In this document: in pieces, positions 36,518 to 45,158 of the stretch
How positions within the stretch are numbered: the first letter of the stretch is position 1
Layout of the letters: every line of letters starts with the position of its first letter
NCBI GenBank assembly: GCA_021153185.1
Contig: JAGKTY010000006.1
Coordinates: forward strand, 21,471 to 85,470
Length of the DNA stretch: 64,000 bases
Direction of reading: 5' to 3'
Source of the DNA: Lachnospiraceae bacterium
GTDB lineage: Bacteria > Bacillota > Clostridia > Lachnospirales > Lachnospiraceae
Notes under the pieces: generated by a model
Told to the model about the DNA's origin: nothing
The model's input: the letters and a program-made list of their open reading frames with translations, nothing else
Databases searched by the model: none
Translations under genes and position numbers: made by a program

Positions 36518-36546
36518 ACTATACACTAAATTTGGGCATCTGTAAA
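36518..36546 (-). promoter_or_regulatory. Sigma-A-type promoter for topA-codY
   Basis: On the minus strand: -35 TTTACA (36541-36546), 17-base spacer, -10 TATAGT (36518-36523). The leader to the topA ATG is about 25 bases. Confidence 0.8.
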
Positions 36547-36621
36547 GATTTTTTTGTTTTAAACTATTCAAAAGGTATTTATATAAGAAGAAAAAATAAC
36601 ACTATTTTATCAAAATAATGA

Positions 36622-36657
36622 TAAAAAAAGAACTGTAACGCCGTAGCATTACAGTCC
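36622..36657 (-). terminator. Intrinsic terminator closing the type IV pilus operon
   Basis: On the minus strand GGACTGTAATGC pairs with GCGTTACAGTTC (12 pairs, two wobbles) around a TACG loop, followed by seven T. It lies just after the giant exported protein. Confidence 0.92.
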
Positions 36658-36671
36658 TTTTATCATTTGAA

Positions 36672-39600
36672 TTAGTCAAGTTTTAATAGGTCAACTTTGG
36701 TGACATCAATATCTCCGAAGCCTTTTACTTCTTTGACTTCCGTCTTTGTTGTACCTGACATACTCAGGTTACTGATGCACGTTTGTGCCTCAAGATAAAT
36801 ATTGAATGAACCATTGTTATTCAGGTAAGAAAGCGGCAAATAAATTGCATAGGTCTCACCGTTTAAAATCTCGGAAGCTGTTGTTGTATTGCCCTTGGCA
36901 TCAACAATCTCCTGCAGATTATTGAGCTTATCGCCAATTGAGTACTTATAAGTACCATCGGACTGTTTCTCACGATTTACCTTGTAAACGTCGAACTCAA
37001 GCTCTTTTACATAATGTGTTGAACCGCCGACCGTAATCTTAGTCAGGTCTTTTAACGCGCCGAGCGAATTCTTTGCACCTGCATTAACCAGACTATCGAG
37101 CGTATACGATGTCACACTATCTCCCTGCTGACCTTTGCTGTTTTTGTTGTAATATACAATGTCTGCAGAATTGCGGCTTTCACGTGCTTCCGACTCAGCG
37201 CCTGTCGCACTATCCTTCTGTGTTACCTGTTTGTAAGAGATAATGCCATGTTCGTCCTTGATGTATCCCGGAACATACTCTGTCTTACCATCTGCACTCA
37301 AGAGTTCAAGCATCTCTACATAGAACTTAATCGAAATACGTTTCTGACCTTTCTTAAAGTCCGTATCGGTAATCTTGAAGTAAAGCGGCGTCTTATCCTT
37401 ATCCGCAATAGTACCTGCATCCGCATTCTGTTTTGAGTTTGGATTGACAAATTTGTAGTCGTAGTCACCCTTATCTTCATTCCATCTGATAGATGAATCA
37501 AGTGCCTTCGTTACGCCCTTCTTGTCATACTCATTTGCTGCATATGCTGTTCCGTCCTCTTTTACCGGTTTGGTGATATTGCTATCATACGGAATCGGTA
37601 TTGTCTCAATCGGACTCATCGTCGTATCTGCTGTCTCGTAGAAGCGTACAATCGGTGCCGTATCCGCTGCTTTGTAAGCTGCAAGAAGTGTGTTTACAAA
37701 GAGCTTCTGCTCATTGGCTGATGTAATTGCACCATGACCTGCACCGGTGTAGGTGACGTTTCCTCTGTTGTAAATAAAATAGTTGTCTGCTCCGTTTCCA
37801 GGAGAAGCGGTGTATACAGAAGAACTTCCATCTACGCCACGGCTTTTACCATTTTTATATCCGAGCGTATACCATACAACGGTATCGGCAAGTCCATCGT
37901 TATCGGCATCTGTCTCCTGGTCAAGTGCAAAATACTGACCATGTGTCTTGGAAATCATAAAACTCCTTGGAATATGATACGGATACTCGGTCAGCATACC
38001 GTCATTTTCCTGGTCAACATACATACTAATCGCGTAATTTCCATCAAAATTATGCCACGGAATGGAAGCCATATAGTACATATTAGTAGGTGATTTCTTA
38101 AACCAGTTTATCATCGAATATGTGTTACCCTGCGTAGCCGCTGAGAACATTTTTCTGCCGCTTCCAGGTTCATATGCAACCGCACGGTTTTTGCCTTCCA
38201 CTGCCTCTGCAACCGTAAGCGTATTGCCCGATACTGTCACAGCAGAATCTTCATTCCATGCAAAGGAACCATGTCCGCCGTTTGTACCGGTTGTCGTTTT
38301 TGCTGCCTGAAGGAGCTGCGCATTGCCTGTCTTGACACCATAGCGATCCATACCGACAAGGTCACGCATTGTCGCATCCTGTGCTGTTGCATTATTTGTA
38401 AACATGATAAAGTCATGTGCCAAAAGCACCGGCTTGCCGGAATCGATAAACGCCTTGATTCCATTGAGCGCATCCTGCTTATTCACACCCGGATAGTCAT
38501 CACCAAAGCCAAGTACGAGCATATCAACACCCAAATCATTGAGTGTCGCATCATCCGGCTCTTTCAGCGCCACACCATTGGCATCTGTCATCACCCTGTT
38601 GTTAAAATATGCCATAGCGCCATCTTTTGCGATTGCCTCCTTGTGCGTTGCATCTGCATAATATTTCACATATTCATTACAGAATTCAGCATTTAACTTG
38701 ATGGTATTTACATAAACATCATAGTCCGGAACATTTGCAAGATATTTACCAAAGCCTTTACTTGTACCCTTCTGTGCCTTCTGCAAATCAAATCCATCTT
38801 TCCCTTTTTCGCTGTCTTTAATCAGCTGCAGAATCTTAATACGTTTCTTCTCGCCACCGACTGCACTATATCCCTTGTGCGTTGCCTGAATGGTTGGCTC
38901 TCCAATCTTTTCAACACGCAGACACCATGGGATGATGCCGACATATCCGGTCGGTACTGCACGTGTGAGCGAGTATGTCTTACCTTCTTCGAGGTTGTAA
39001 ACCATCTCGGCACCGTCTGCAGTGACTTCCGCCTCCTGTCCTGTCAGCTTATCGACAATCATCGCATCGCTACATTCCTCATCATCCGAGAAACGACCAT
39101 CCGCATTGACATCGACAAACAATTTAACCGTATAGCCATCGGTTGCCGCTGTCGTAGAGACACCGGAAATAGCAAACTCATATTCCAAATCCACATCTTC
39201 ACTGAACTTACCGTTCGCATCTTTGTTAATGTATACAATCGTGCTTGTGTCTATTACATCATTTACCAATGAATATGTATACTCAAGCGGCTGTTTGGAA
39301 ACCTCCAGATACAGCTGCGGTGCATTCAAATATTCAGCAATGGTTTCTCTGGTTACCCAGCCATTGTCCACGTCAGCTTCACTGATAAAGTTACGATAGC
39401 CTGTTGTTCCGATTCCGTTACCTGATATCTGTGGCACCTGATTGCCTGACACATACTCCCGCTTATCATAATCAAATGTATATCCGTTTGCAAACTGGAA
39501 CAGTTCATACATATTGGAACTATTATCAATTCGACCGTGGTCCGCAATATCATTGGCAATATTACAATCTGTCAGATGCGCTGTTGGATTAATCTTCTTA

Positions 39601-42110
39601 ACACCGTACTCATCTGAACACATCAAATCACCGGCTACTACGATTGGATGTCCCGACTGTAAGTAGGTCTTAAGTTCATCCAATTTATCCGTTGTCAAAT
39701 CATTTCCGGTATAGCGAGTTTTGACAAATTTACCGTTTTCATCACTCAATATCTTTGCAAAGTCTGAACGATTACCTAATTCTACCAAATCACCAATATT
39801 ATAATAGACCATTCCGTCCATATTATTGTCTTTAAAGTTGGTAATCAAGGCATTTACATCATCCGTATTATCCTTAAGTATGTGTGATGTACCGGTTCTA
39901 ACATTGAAGCCCTTTTTATCACCATTTAATGAACTTGCACCAATCTGTGAACCGATGTAAACAAGGTCATAGTTTTCAAACAAACTCTCGTTCTTACAGT
40001 TAAACTCAGAAACCGTCATTGATGTGAAGGAAACAAAGTTCTGTTTGCCATCTTTCGTCCATCTCTCGTCTATGTATTTCTCGATAAATGCGTTACGGTT
40101 GTTTTTGATTGCCTCATTTGTGATATAGTCGAACTCTTCTGATTCATAGTTATTTGCATTGAATAAGAAGTCCGGTGTCGGCTGAATCTCCAAAATGTTA
40201 ATCTCTGATTTGATGAGATTCATTGGGTAGTGCTTTGCACTCATAATGTACTGCACGATAATCGCCGGCGTCACATTCTCAGGAATAACAAAATTTGGAC
40301 TTAATGTGTTGTAATTCTTTACTTCAGCAACAACCTGATTGAATGCGCCTACACTTGCCGCAAGCGTATACTGTGATCTGAAATCGCCGTTTGCAAAGAA
40401 ATCATGACAGTCTACCATTGCCTTTGTCTGTGTGAACAGACTCATGCGGTGGTCATATACATAGACATTGCCTGTCACGAGGTTACCCTCATAGGTCTCA
40501 AGCATGGAAGCCTTAAGATCCGCCATTAACGCCGAGTTTCCAAGCACAGTAGACGCATCTTCTGTAATCGTATATGTCGTATCGTCAAATAAACTCTTGT
40601 AATTTTCATTTTGCGCAATCGCAGTCTGATCCTTTTGCAGGAGCATCCAGAAGAGCTTATCGATATTGGAATTGCCGCCCTCTTTGTATGCATCATAATC
40701 CATGATGACACCGGTGTGCGACTCAGAAGATACTGTCGCATTGTAAATAGCTGCAGCTGCAGCTGCTGAAAGGTCACCTTTGGCTGCAAATGCCTCAGCA
40801 GTACCTGAAAGATAAATCAAGTGTGCATCCTTTATATTTGCTGCTGTTACTTCACTTGCTTTAATCTGTTTAATATTGACATTGATCGTGCTATTGCGGT
40901 CTCCAAGTACAGCTGATCTAAACCAGTCTGTATTGTAGTATTTCATATTGCCGTTTGCAGCCAAAGAATAAACATATGGCTGTGTCGCATAGCCCCAGTA
41001 TTTGCCGTCCGTTTCTTCATAGAAATAGAGTTCTCCACCGTCCGTTACATACTCAATGCCTTCAGGAAGCGGACAATATCTCTTTGTTCCGTCGAACTGA
41101 TATCCGCCGATAAAGTATTTGGCAGAAAGATCAGGCTCAACAAGTGTCGCTGTTCCATACTGCGGAAGCTCGTAATTGCCGTAGTTTGTCACACTTTGAT
41201 ATCCCGTTACGCCGTTTTCGTCATCACTTGTTCTGACGTCTCCGTCGTCCTCAGATGAATCCTGCGGTGCCGGATCATCACCATTCATGTCAAAGACTGC
41301 CGTATCATCATCCAGTGCAATCGTCTCATCAAACGAATTGGCACTGACTGAAATCGTTTCAGGAGCATCTGCTTCATTGCCACTGACAGAATTACCGCTC
41401 ACAGAATTGCCGCTGACGGAATCATCATCGTCATCGTTATCTGTATCATCACTTTCCGGTTCTTCTCCGGAGCCCTCAGGTGTTGCGTCGTCTGTCTTGT
41501 AAATATAACCGTCTACCAGCGTATAACCTTCCTGCAACTTATAATGTGGAATATCCGTCACATCTTTTTGCACTCTCGTATAGTTGCCTCTTGCAAACAT
41601 ATATTTCGGGTCAACATTGGCTTCCACGCCGGTACCATCTACCGTCTTACTCTGACAGATAAGCGGCATAACATCACCCTTCCAAGCTCCATAAAACGGA
41701 TAGTCTGTGATATCTCCGCTGTAATCCGGCTCATTTCCGTTTGAATTAATCAAACCATACATGCGCATCTCAAGATAATGGTCGAGCTGTTCTTTCTTAT
41801 CCGTAACCGTAAGATCCGTTCTAAACTGCTGCTTAAAATACGTCGATTTGGAAGCATCAGCAATAAAATCCTTATCTCCATTTGAGACAAACACACCCAA
41901 CTCCTCATAATTTTGGGTCTTCTCAGGTACGATTTCAACGATCCTTACTTCTGTCAGTCCTGTTACAAACGTCTGCATATCCTTTAACAGATATGCCGCC
42001 TGTGCATCTCTTTGTCCCTGCAATATCTGACACGCCAGAATCGAAACAATGAGCACAAACGACATTGCACCGACTATTAATTTTTTGTGTTGATACCATA
42101 CCTTTTTCAT
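36672..42110 (-). CDS. Giant exported DUF5057-type protein, possible pilus tip adhesin
   Basis: An 1812-residue protein. Residues 11-30 form a signal or anchor helix (LIVGAMSFVLIVSILACQIL). There is no other membrane segment and no sortase motif. Around 220-245 is an acidic stretch with VSGNS repeats. Residues 1000-1011 form a perfect 12-residue EF-hand-type loop (DVNADGRFSDDE); 1401-1410 has a second acidic loop (DADNDGLADT). Two segments (about 760-880 and 1180-1270) read like Rossmann or glutamine-amidotransferase-like folds with GHPIVVAGDLM and SGKPVLLAHDFIMF. It ends the pilus operon, after four minor prepilins, where PilY1 lies in Gram-negative systems. It resembles the DUF5057 proteins of Lachnospiraceae; function unknown. 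Confidence 0.88.
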   Translation of the reverse strand: MKKVWYQHKKLIVGAMSFVLIVSILACQILQGQRDAQAAYLLKDMQTFVTGLTEVRIVEIVPEKTQNYEELGVFVSNGDKDFIADASKSTYFKQQFRTDLTVTDKKEQLDHYLEMRMYGLINSNGNEPDYSGDITDYPFYGAWKGDVMPLICQSKTVDGTGVEANVDPKYMFARGNYTRVQKDVTDIPHYKLQEGYTLVDGYIYKTDDATPEGSGEEPESDDTDNDDDDDSVSGNSVSGNSVSGNEADAPETISVSANSFDETIALDDDTAVFDMNGDDPAPQDSSEDDGDVRTSDDENGVTGYQSVTNYGNYELPQYGTATLVEPDLSAKYFIGGYQFDGTKRYCPLPEGIEYVTDGGELYFYEETDGKYWGYATQPYVYSLAANGNMKYYNTDWFRSAVLGDRNSTINVNIKQIKASEVTAANIKDAHLIYLSGTAEAFAAKGDLSAAAAAAIYNATVSSESHTGVIMDYDAYKEGGNSNIDKLFWMLLQKDQTAIAQNENYKSLFDDTTYTITEDASTVLGNSALMADLKASMLETYEGNLVTGNVYVYDHRMSLFTQTKAMVDCHDFFANGDFRSQYTLAASVGAFNQVVAEVKNYNTLSPNFVIPENVTPAIIVQYIMSAKHYPMNLIKSEINILEIQPTPDFLFNANNYESEEFDYITNEAIKNNRNAFIEKYIDERWTKDGKQNFVSFTSMTVSEFNCKNESLFENYDLVYIGSQIGASSLNGDKKGFNVRTGTSHILKDNTDDVNALITNFKDNNMDGMVYYNIGDLVELGNRSDFAKILSDENGKFVKTRYTGNDLTTDKLDELKTYLQSGHPIVVAGDLMCSDEYGVKKINPTAHLTDCNIANDIADHGRIDNSSNMYELFQFANGYTFDYDKREYVSGNQVPQISGNGIGTTGYRNFISEADVDNGWVTRETIAEYLNAPQLYLEVSKQPLEYTYSLVNDVIDTSTIVYINKDANGKFSEDVDLEYEFAISGVSTTAATDGYTVKLFVDVNADGRFSDDEECSDAMIVDKLTGQEAEVTADGAEMVYNLEEGKTYSLTRAVPTGYVGIIPWCLRVEKIGEPTIQATHKGYSAVGGEKKRIKILQLIKDSEKGKDGFDLQKAQKGTSKGFGKYLANVPDYDVYVNTIKLNAEFCNEYVKYYADATHKEAIAKDGAMAYFNNRVMTDANGVALKEPDDATLNDLGVDMLVLGFGDDYPGVNKQDALNGIKAFIDSGKPVLLAHDFIMFTNNATAQDATMRDLVGMDRYGVKTGNAQLLQAAKTTTGTNGGHGSFAWNEDSAVTVSGNTLTVAEAVEGKNRAVAYEPGSGRKMFSAATQGNTYSMINWFKKSPTNMYYMASIPWHNFDGNYAISMYVDQENDGMLTEYPYHIPRSFMISKTHGQYFALDQETDADNDGLADTVVWYTLGYKNGKSRGVDGSSSVYTASPGNGADNYFIYNRGNVTYTGAGHGAITSANEQKLFVNTLLAAYKAADTAPIVRFYETADTTMSPIETIPIPYDSNITKPVKEDGTAYAANEYDKKGVTKALDSSIRWNEDKGDYDYKFVNPNSKQNADAGTIADKDKTPLYFKITDTDFKKGQKRISIKFYVEMLELLSADGKTEYVPGYIKDEHGIISYKQVTQKDSATGAESEARESRNSADIVYYNKNSKGQQGDSVTSYTLDSLVNAGAKNSLGALKDLTKITVGGSTHYVKELEFDVYKVNREKQSDGTYKYSIGDKLNNLQEIVDAKGNTTTASEILNGETYAIYLPLSYLNNNGSFNIYLEAQTCISNLSMSGTTKTEVKEVKGFGDIDVTKVDLLKLD
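41376..41420. repeat. 15-bp tandem repeat encoding NSVSG in the giant exported protein
   Basis: Three imperfect copies of a 15-base unit (ATTGCCGCTGACGGA on the plus strand) encode VSGNS repeats. The unit keeps frame, so copy number could vary. Confidence 0.9.
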
Positions 42111-42133
42111 ACTAATTCTCCACTACGTTTCTG

Positions 42134-44560
42134 TTACTGCTCACGCCAATAACGGTTTGCTTTGTTGTACACATATGTATTGTTGTTGTATGACAACATA
42201 TATTTGTTTTTTTCAAGCCTTTTGATGTTCACGGCTGTGTTCTTCGGTCCAAGTTTAACTGGTTTATTAGCATTCACAGCCAAAGTTCCTACTTTATCCT
42301 TGAACTCCTTGTTTTCCGGTGTCGGAATGAAAATATCCGTTCCTTCCACATTGGCAACATAAACCTTGTACTCCGTATAAGAAGCTTTGGCACTAATTTC
42401 CTTTGTTTTTGCACCACTCGCCAAATCTGCCGCACTAAAGCAGTTATAAAAATGATCGATGCCGACGCGCAGCGTAATTGCATCTACCGGATACTGTTTC
42501 GAAACCTTTTCATTGATTGCATTGACGTTAATCATAATGTTGTCAACTGCATTGTCCCTTGTTCCTACCGTCGATGTCACTTGCGCTGTCAGATAATTAT
42601 TCGTTCCGCCGTTGTTCAGATTGGAACCCTTTGACGTCTCATCCGCACCCGCATAAATACCAATGAGCTTTGCATCGACAATGTTATAACCGTGCGTATA
42701 TACATGAATCGGTTTTGAATAGCCCTTGCGGACAACAATCACCTCGTTATCCGTATCGAGTTTCTTCATCTTCTTCATGAGTTGATCCGCGGTCTGATCG
42801 GAGCCTGCTGCAACCATCGCATCACGGTCCGCCTTTGACGTGCGGCTCCACTTCTTCATCGCATCACAGATGTCGTTTGTCGTCTTATGTACCGAAACCG
42901 GATCAAAACTAATATAGCAGTCCGGACCTGCTTGTTTTACATTTCCATCACTATCAGCAAACGTTCCCTGAAGTCTCAATAAGATTCTAAGAGGTCCGTA
43001 AAACTGAATTTTTCTACTATCATAATAATGTAAGTTGGCAGGATTGTGGTCTACATACAATGTGAAGTCCGGTTTGACAATCTTTGCAAAATCTGCAGAT
43101 GTATGTGCCCCAGTCACTTCAAGACACTGTGGAAAACCTTGCGCACCAAAAAGTGCGGCATAATCATTGATGCTAATGTTCGCACCACGAATCAGTGGTC
43201 TGTATGAAGCATCCACAACCTTTACAGGGATATTAAAGCTTGCTGTCTTCGTATCATCCCATGTAGATGTCGCTGTCGCAGTGTACACCCTTCCAATTGC
43301 ATCTGTCGATTTGAGTGTAATGGAAATACGCTTTCCGATGGCTGAAACACCTGCTAGCTTCTTACAGTCAATTCCTGCTGTTTTCTTAGCTGGCGTACAG
43401 CATGAAGCATCGTTACAGTGTACGGCCCATTTGACATTGGTATACTTCGCAGCATCCAAATACCATCCATCTACACTTGCATCGAGCACAACACGGCTAC
43501 CCGGCAGGGCATATTTCTGGTTGTTATCAGGGTCAATTCTCATACCGTCAATATCCTGAATGGCAATGCTGTTAATTTTTCGTACGTAAACATTGGAAAC
43601 TGCTTCCACGACGTCATCCGGTGCATTGGTATGTTTGGCAAACAATCGGAAATGCTTCATTGTATATGCATTCGGATCGCCAGCCGTAGTCGTCAAATCT
43701 GCAATCAGATCACTGTCCGGATCCGTTGCAAGTGTACAACCGGTGTTTGCATCCGGCATCATTGACCATACCGGCTTGACATTCTTGGCATTAAACGGTC
43801 TGTAGGTACATACAAAATGAATTTTATTCAATTTCGCACCGCTCTCATCATATACATCATTTCCTTTGATGTTGATGTATGTCTCCTGCGGCGAAATAAT
43901 CAATCCCGTTACACGGTTTGTCTCATCCGGTTTGATTTCATCCGGATCATTGATGGTAATATGGTTTCGCACATTGACCTGATAGGTACCTGTGTACTGT
44001 TTCATCTCTTTGACATAAGTCATTGTAAACCAGATAATATGTTCTTTCGCATAGCGGTCTGTCTTTACAACAAAATCCGCAACGTTCTGTGCCAGTACTT
44101 CCGCATTTGCAAATTCATAATTTGGAAATGCAACCGCAGTCGAAGCACGCGAGGTATTCAGATATAGAATCTGTTTTGTATCGCGATCCAAAAGAAGCAT
44201 CTCTTTTTCTTTTTCGTTGGCAATCTCGAGAATCTTACCTTCTGTATCACCAAATCGTGGAATGCTGCTGTCTTCTGCCGACTGATTAGACGGTAGTCCG
44301 TTGATTGAAACTGTCAGTGTATTATCGTAGTTAATACGGTCATTACAATCAATGATGCGGTCAGAAATCGCATTTGCCACAACCTGCGCCTCAGCCTGAA
44401 TCGTCGCATCCGCATTTTCCTTGGAGTATGTTCTCGAGCTGCTACCCATGAAAAGTGCAATGGTAACACCGATTACCGCAAGAATTGCAACTGCGATAAG
44501 CAATTCAACGAGACTGAAGCCTCTATTATTTTGTTTGGATTTTCTTTGGATCTTAAACAT
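42134..44560 (-). CDS. Very large minor prepilin (PilW/GspJ position)
   Basis: An 808-residue protein with a clear type III prepilin signal: basic leader, cleavage at NRG|FSLVELLIAVAILAVIG, glutamate at +5, then the hydrophobic stalk. The remaining about 770 residues are extracellular and beta-rich, with repeated stretches that look like Ig-type or Big-type domains (for example ITVSINGLPSN, SVDGWYLDAAKYTNVKWAV) and one cysteine cluster (NDASCCTPAKKTAGIDC). Minor prepilins are usually 150-350 residues, so this is far too long for a simple one. The ATG at 44560 has GAGGG upstream; a GTG at 44572 is less likely. Confidence 0.88.
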   Translation of the reverse strand: MFKIQRKSKQNNRGFSLVELLIAVAILAVIGVTIALFMGSSSRTYSKENADATIQAEAQVVANAISDRIIDCNDRINYDNTLTVSINGLPSNQSAEDSSIPRFGDTEGKILEIANEKEKEMLLLDRDTKQILYLNTSRASTAVAFPNYEFANAEVLAQNVADFVVKTDRYAKEHIIWFTMTYVKEMKQYTGTYQVNVRNHITINDPDEIKPDETNRVTGLIISPQETYINIKGNDVYDESGAKLNKIHFVCTYRPFNAKNVKPVWSMMPDANTGCTLATDPDSDLIADLTTTAGDPNAYTMKHFRLFAKHTNAPDDVVEAVSNVYVRKINSIAIQDIDGMRIDPDNNQKYALPGSRVVLDASVDGWYLDAAKYTNVKWAVHCNDASCCTPAKKTAGIDCKKLAGVSAIGKRISITLKSTDAIGRVYTATATSTWDDTKTASFNIPVKVVDASYRPLIRGANISINDYAALFGAQGFPQCLEVTGAHTSADFAKIVKPDFTLYVDHNPANLHYYDSRKIQFYGPLRILLRLQGTFADSDGNVKQAGPDCYISFDPVSVHKTTNDICDAMKKWSRTSKADRDAMVAAGSDQTADQLMKKMKKLDTDNEVIVVRKGYSKPIHVYTHGYNIVDAKLIGIYAGADETSKGSNLNNGGTNNYLTAQVTSTVGTRDNAVDNIMINVNAINEKVSKQYPVDAITLRVGIDHFYNCFSAADLASGAKTKEISAKASYTEYKVYVANVEGTDIFIPTPENKEFKDKVGTLAVNANKPVKLGPKNTAVNIKRLEKNKYMLSYNNNTYVYNKANRYWREQ

Positions 44561-44579
44561 AATTTCCCTCACTAACGAA

Positions 44580-45155
44580 TCACTTGGTTATTCGTAAAAT
44601 CTTACCTGTCTGTCCCTGCAGTTTGACAAATCTACCATATGCATAATTGCTGACACTGCCCGAGTTGCTTCCGTCATATCCAACCGCAATTTCCTCAATG
44701 TACTCTTTACTTGGGGAATTCGTATATGGCAGGAACGCTCCCGTAGCGCGGTTAAAGCCAATATATAACGATGTACCATCGGCAATCTCTGTCGCCGAAC
44801 CACCTACTGTATAGGAAATCTTCACGCCTTTCGATTTTGAAATCTTTGTTGTAGAACGGTTCGTACCCGGCATGTAGGATGTCACATAATAGAACCCATT
44901 GTCCCTTGAAATCTCAAGATAGGCATCCATGCTTGTCACATCGCTACTCTGCGCTGCACTATTATTGCTGACAGATTTACTCAGTGCATCGATTTTATGC
45001 GCCTGTATTGCATTGATTAATTTGTCCTGACACTCTCTGACACGGTATTTCTGAACGACGCCTAAGTTGCGGACACCCACACCGATAAGAATTGAGATGA
45101 TTGCAACCGCAACAATCAATTCTACAAGAGAAAACCCTCTCTGGTCATGTTTCAT
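44580..45155 (-). CDS. Minor prepilin (GspH/FimT position)
   Basis: A 191-residue prepilin of ordinary size. Leader MKHDQRG, cleavage before FSLVELIVAVAIISILIG, glutamate at +5. The globular part is beta-rich and has no disulphide pair. AAAGGAG lies 5-6 bases before the ATG. It is the smallest of the four minor prepilins and fits the GspH or FimT/FimU slot, which is inferred from size and order only. Confidence 0.9.
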   Translation of the reverse strand: MKHDQRGFSLVELIVAVAIISILIGVGVRNLGVVQKYRVRECQDKLINAIQAHKIDALSKSVSNNSAAQSSDVTSMDAYLEISRDNGFYYVTSYMPGTNRSTTKISKSKGVKISYTVGGSATEIADGTSLYIGFNRATGAFLPYTNSPSKEYIEEIAVGYDGSNSGSVSNYAYGRFVKLQGQTGKILRITK

Positions 45156-45158
45156 ATG

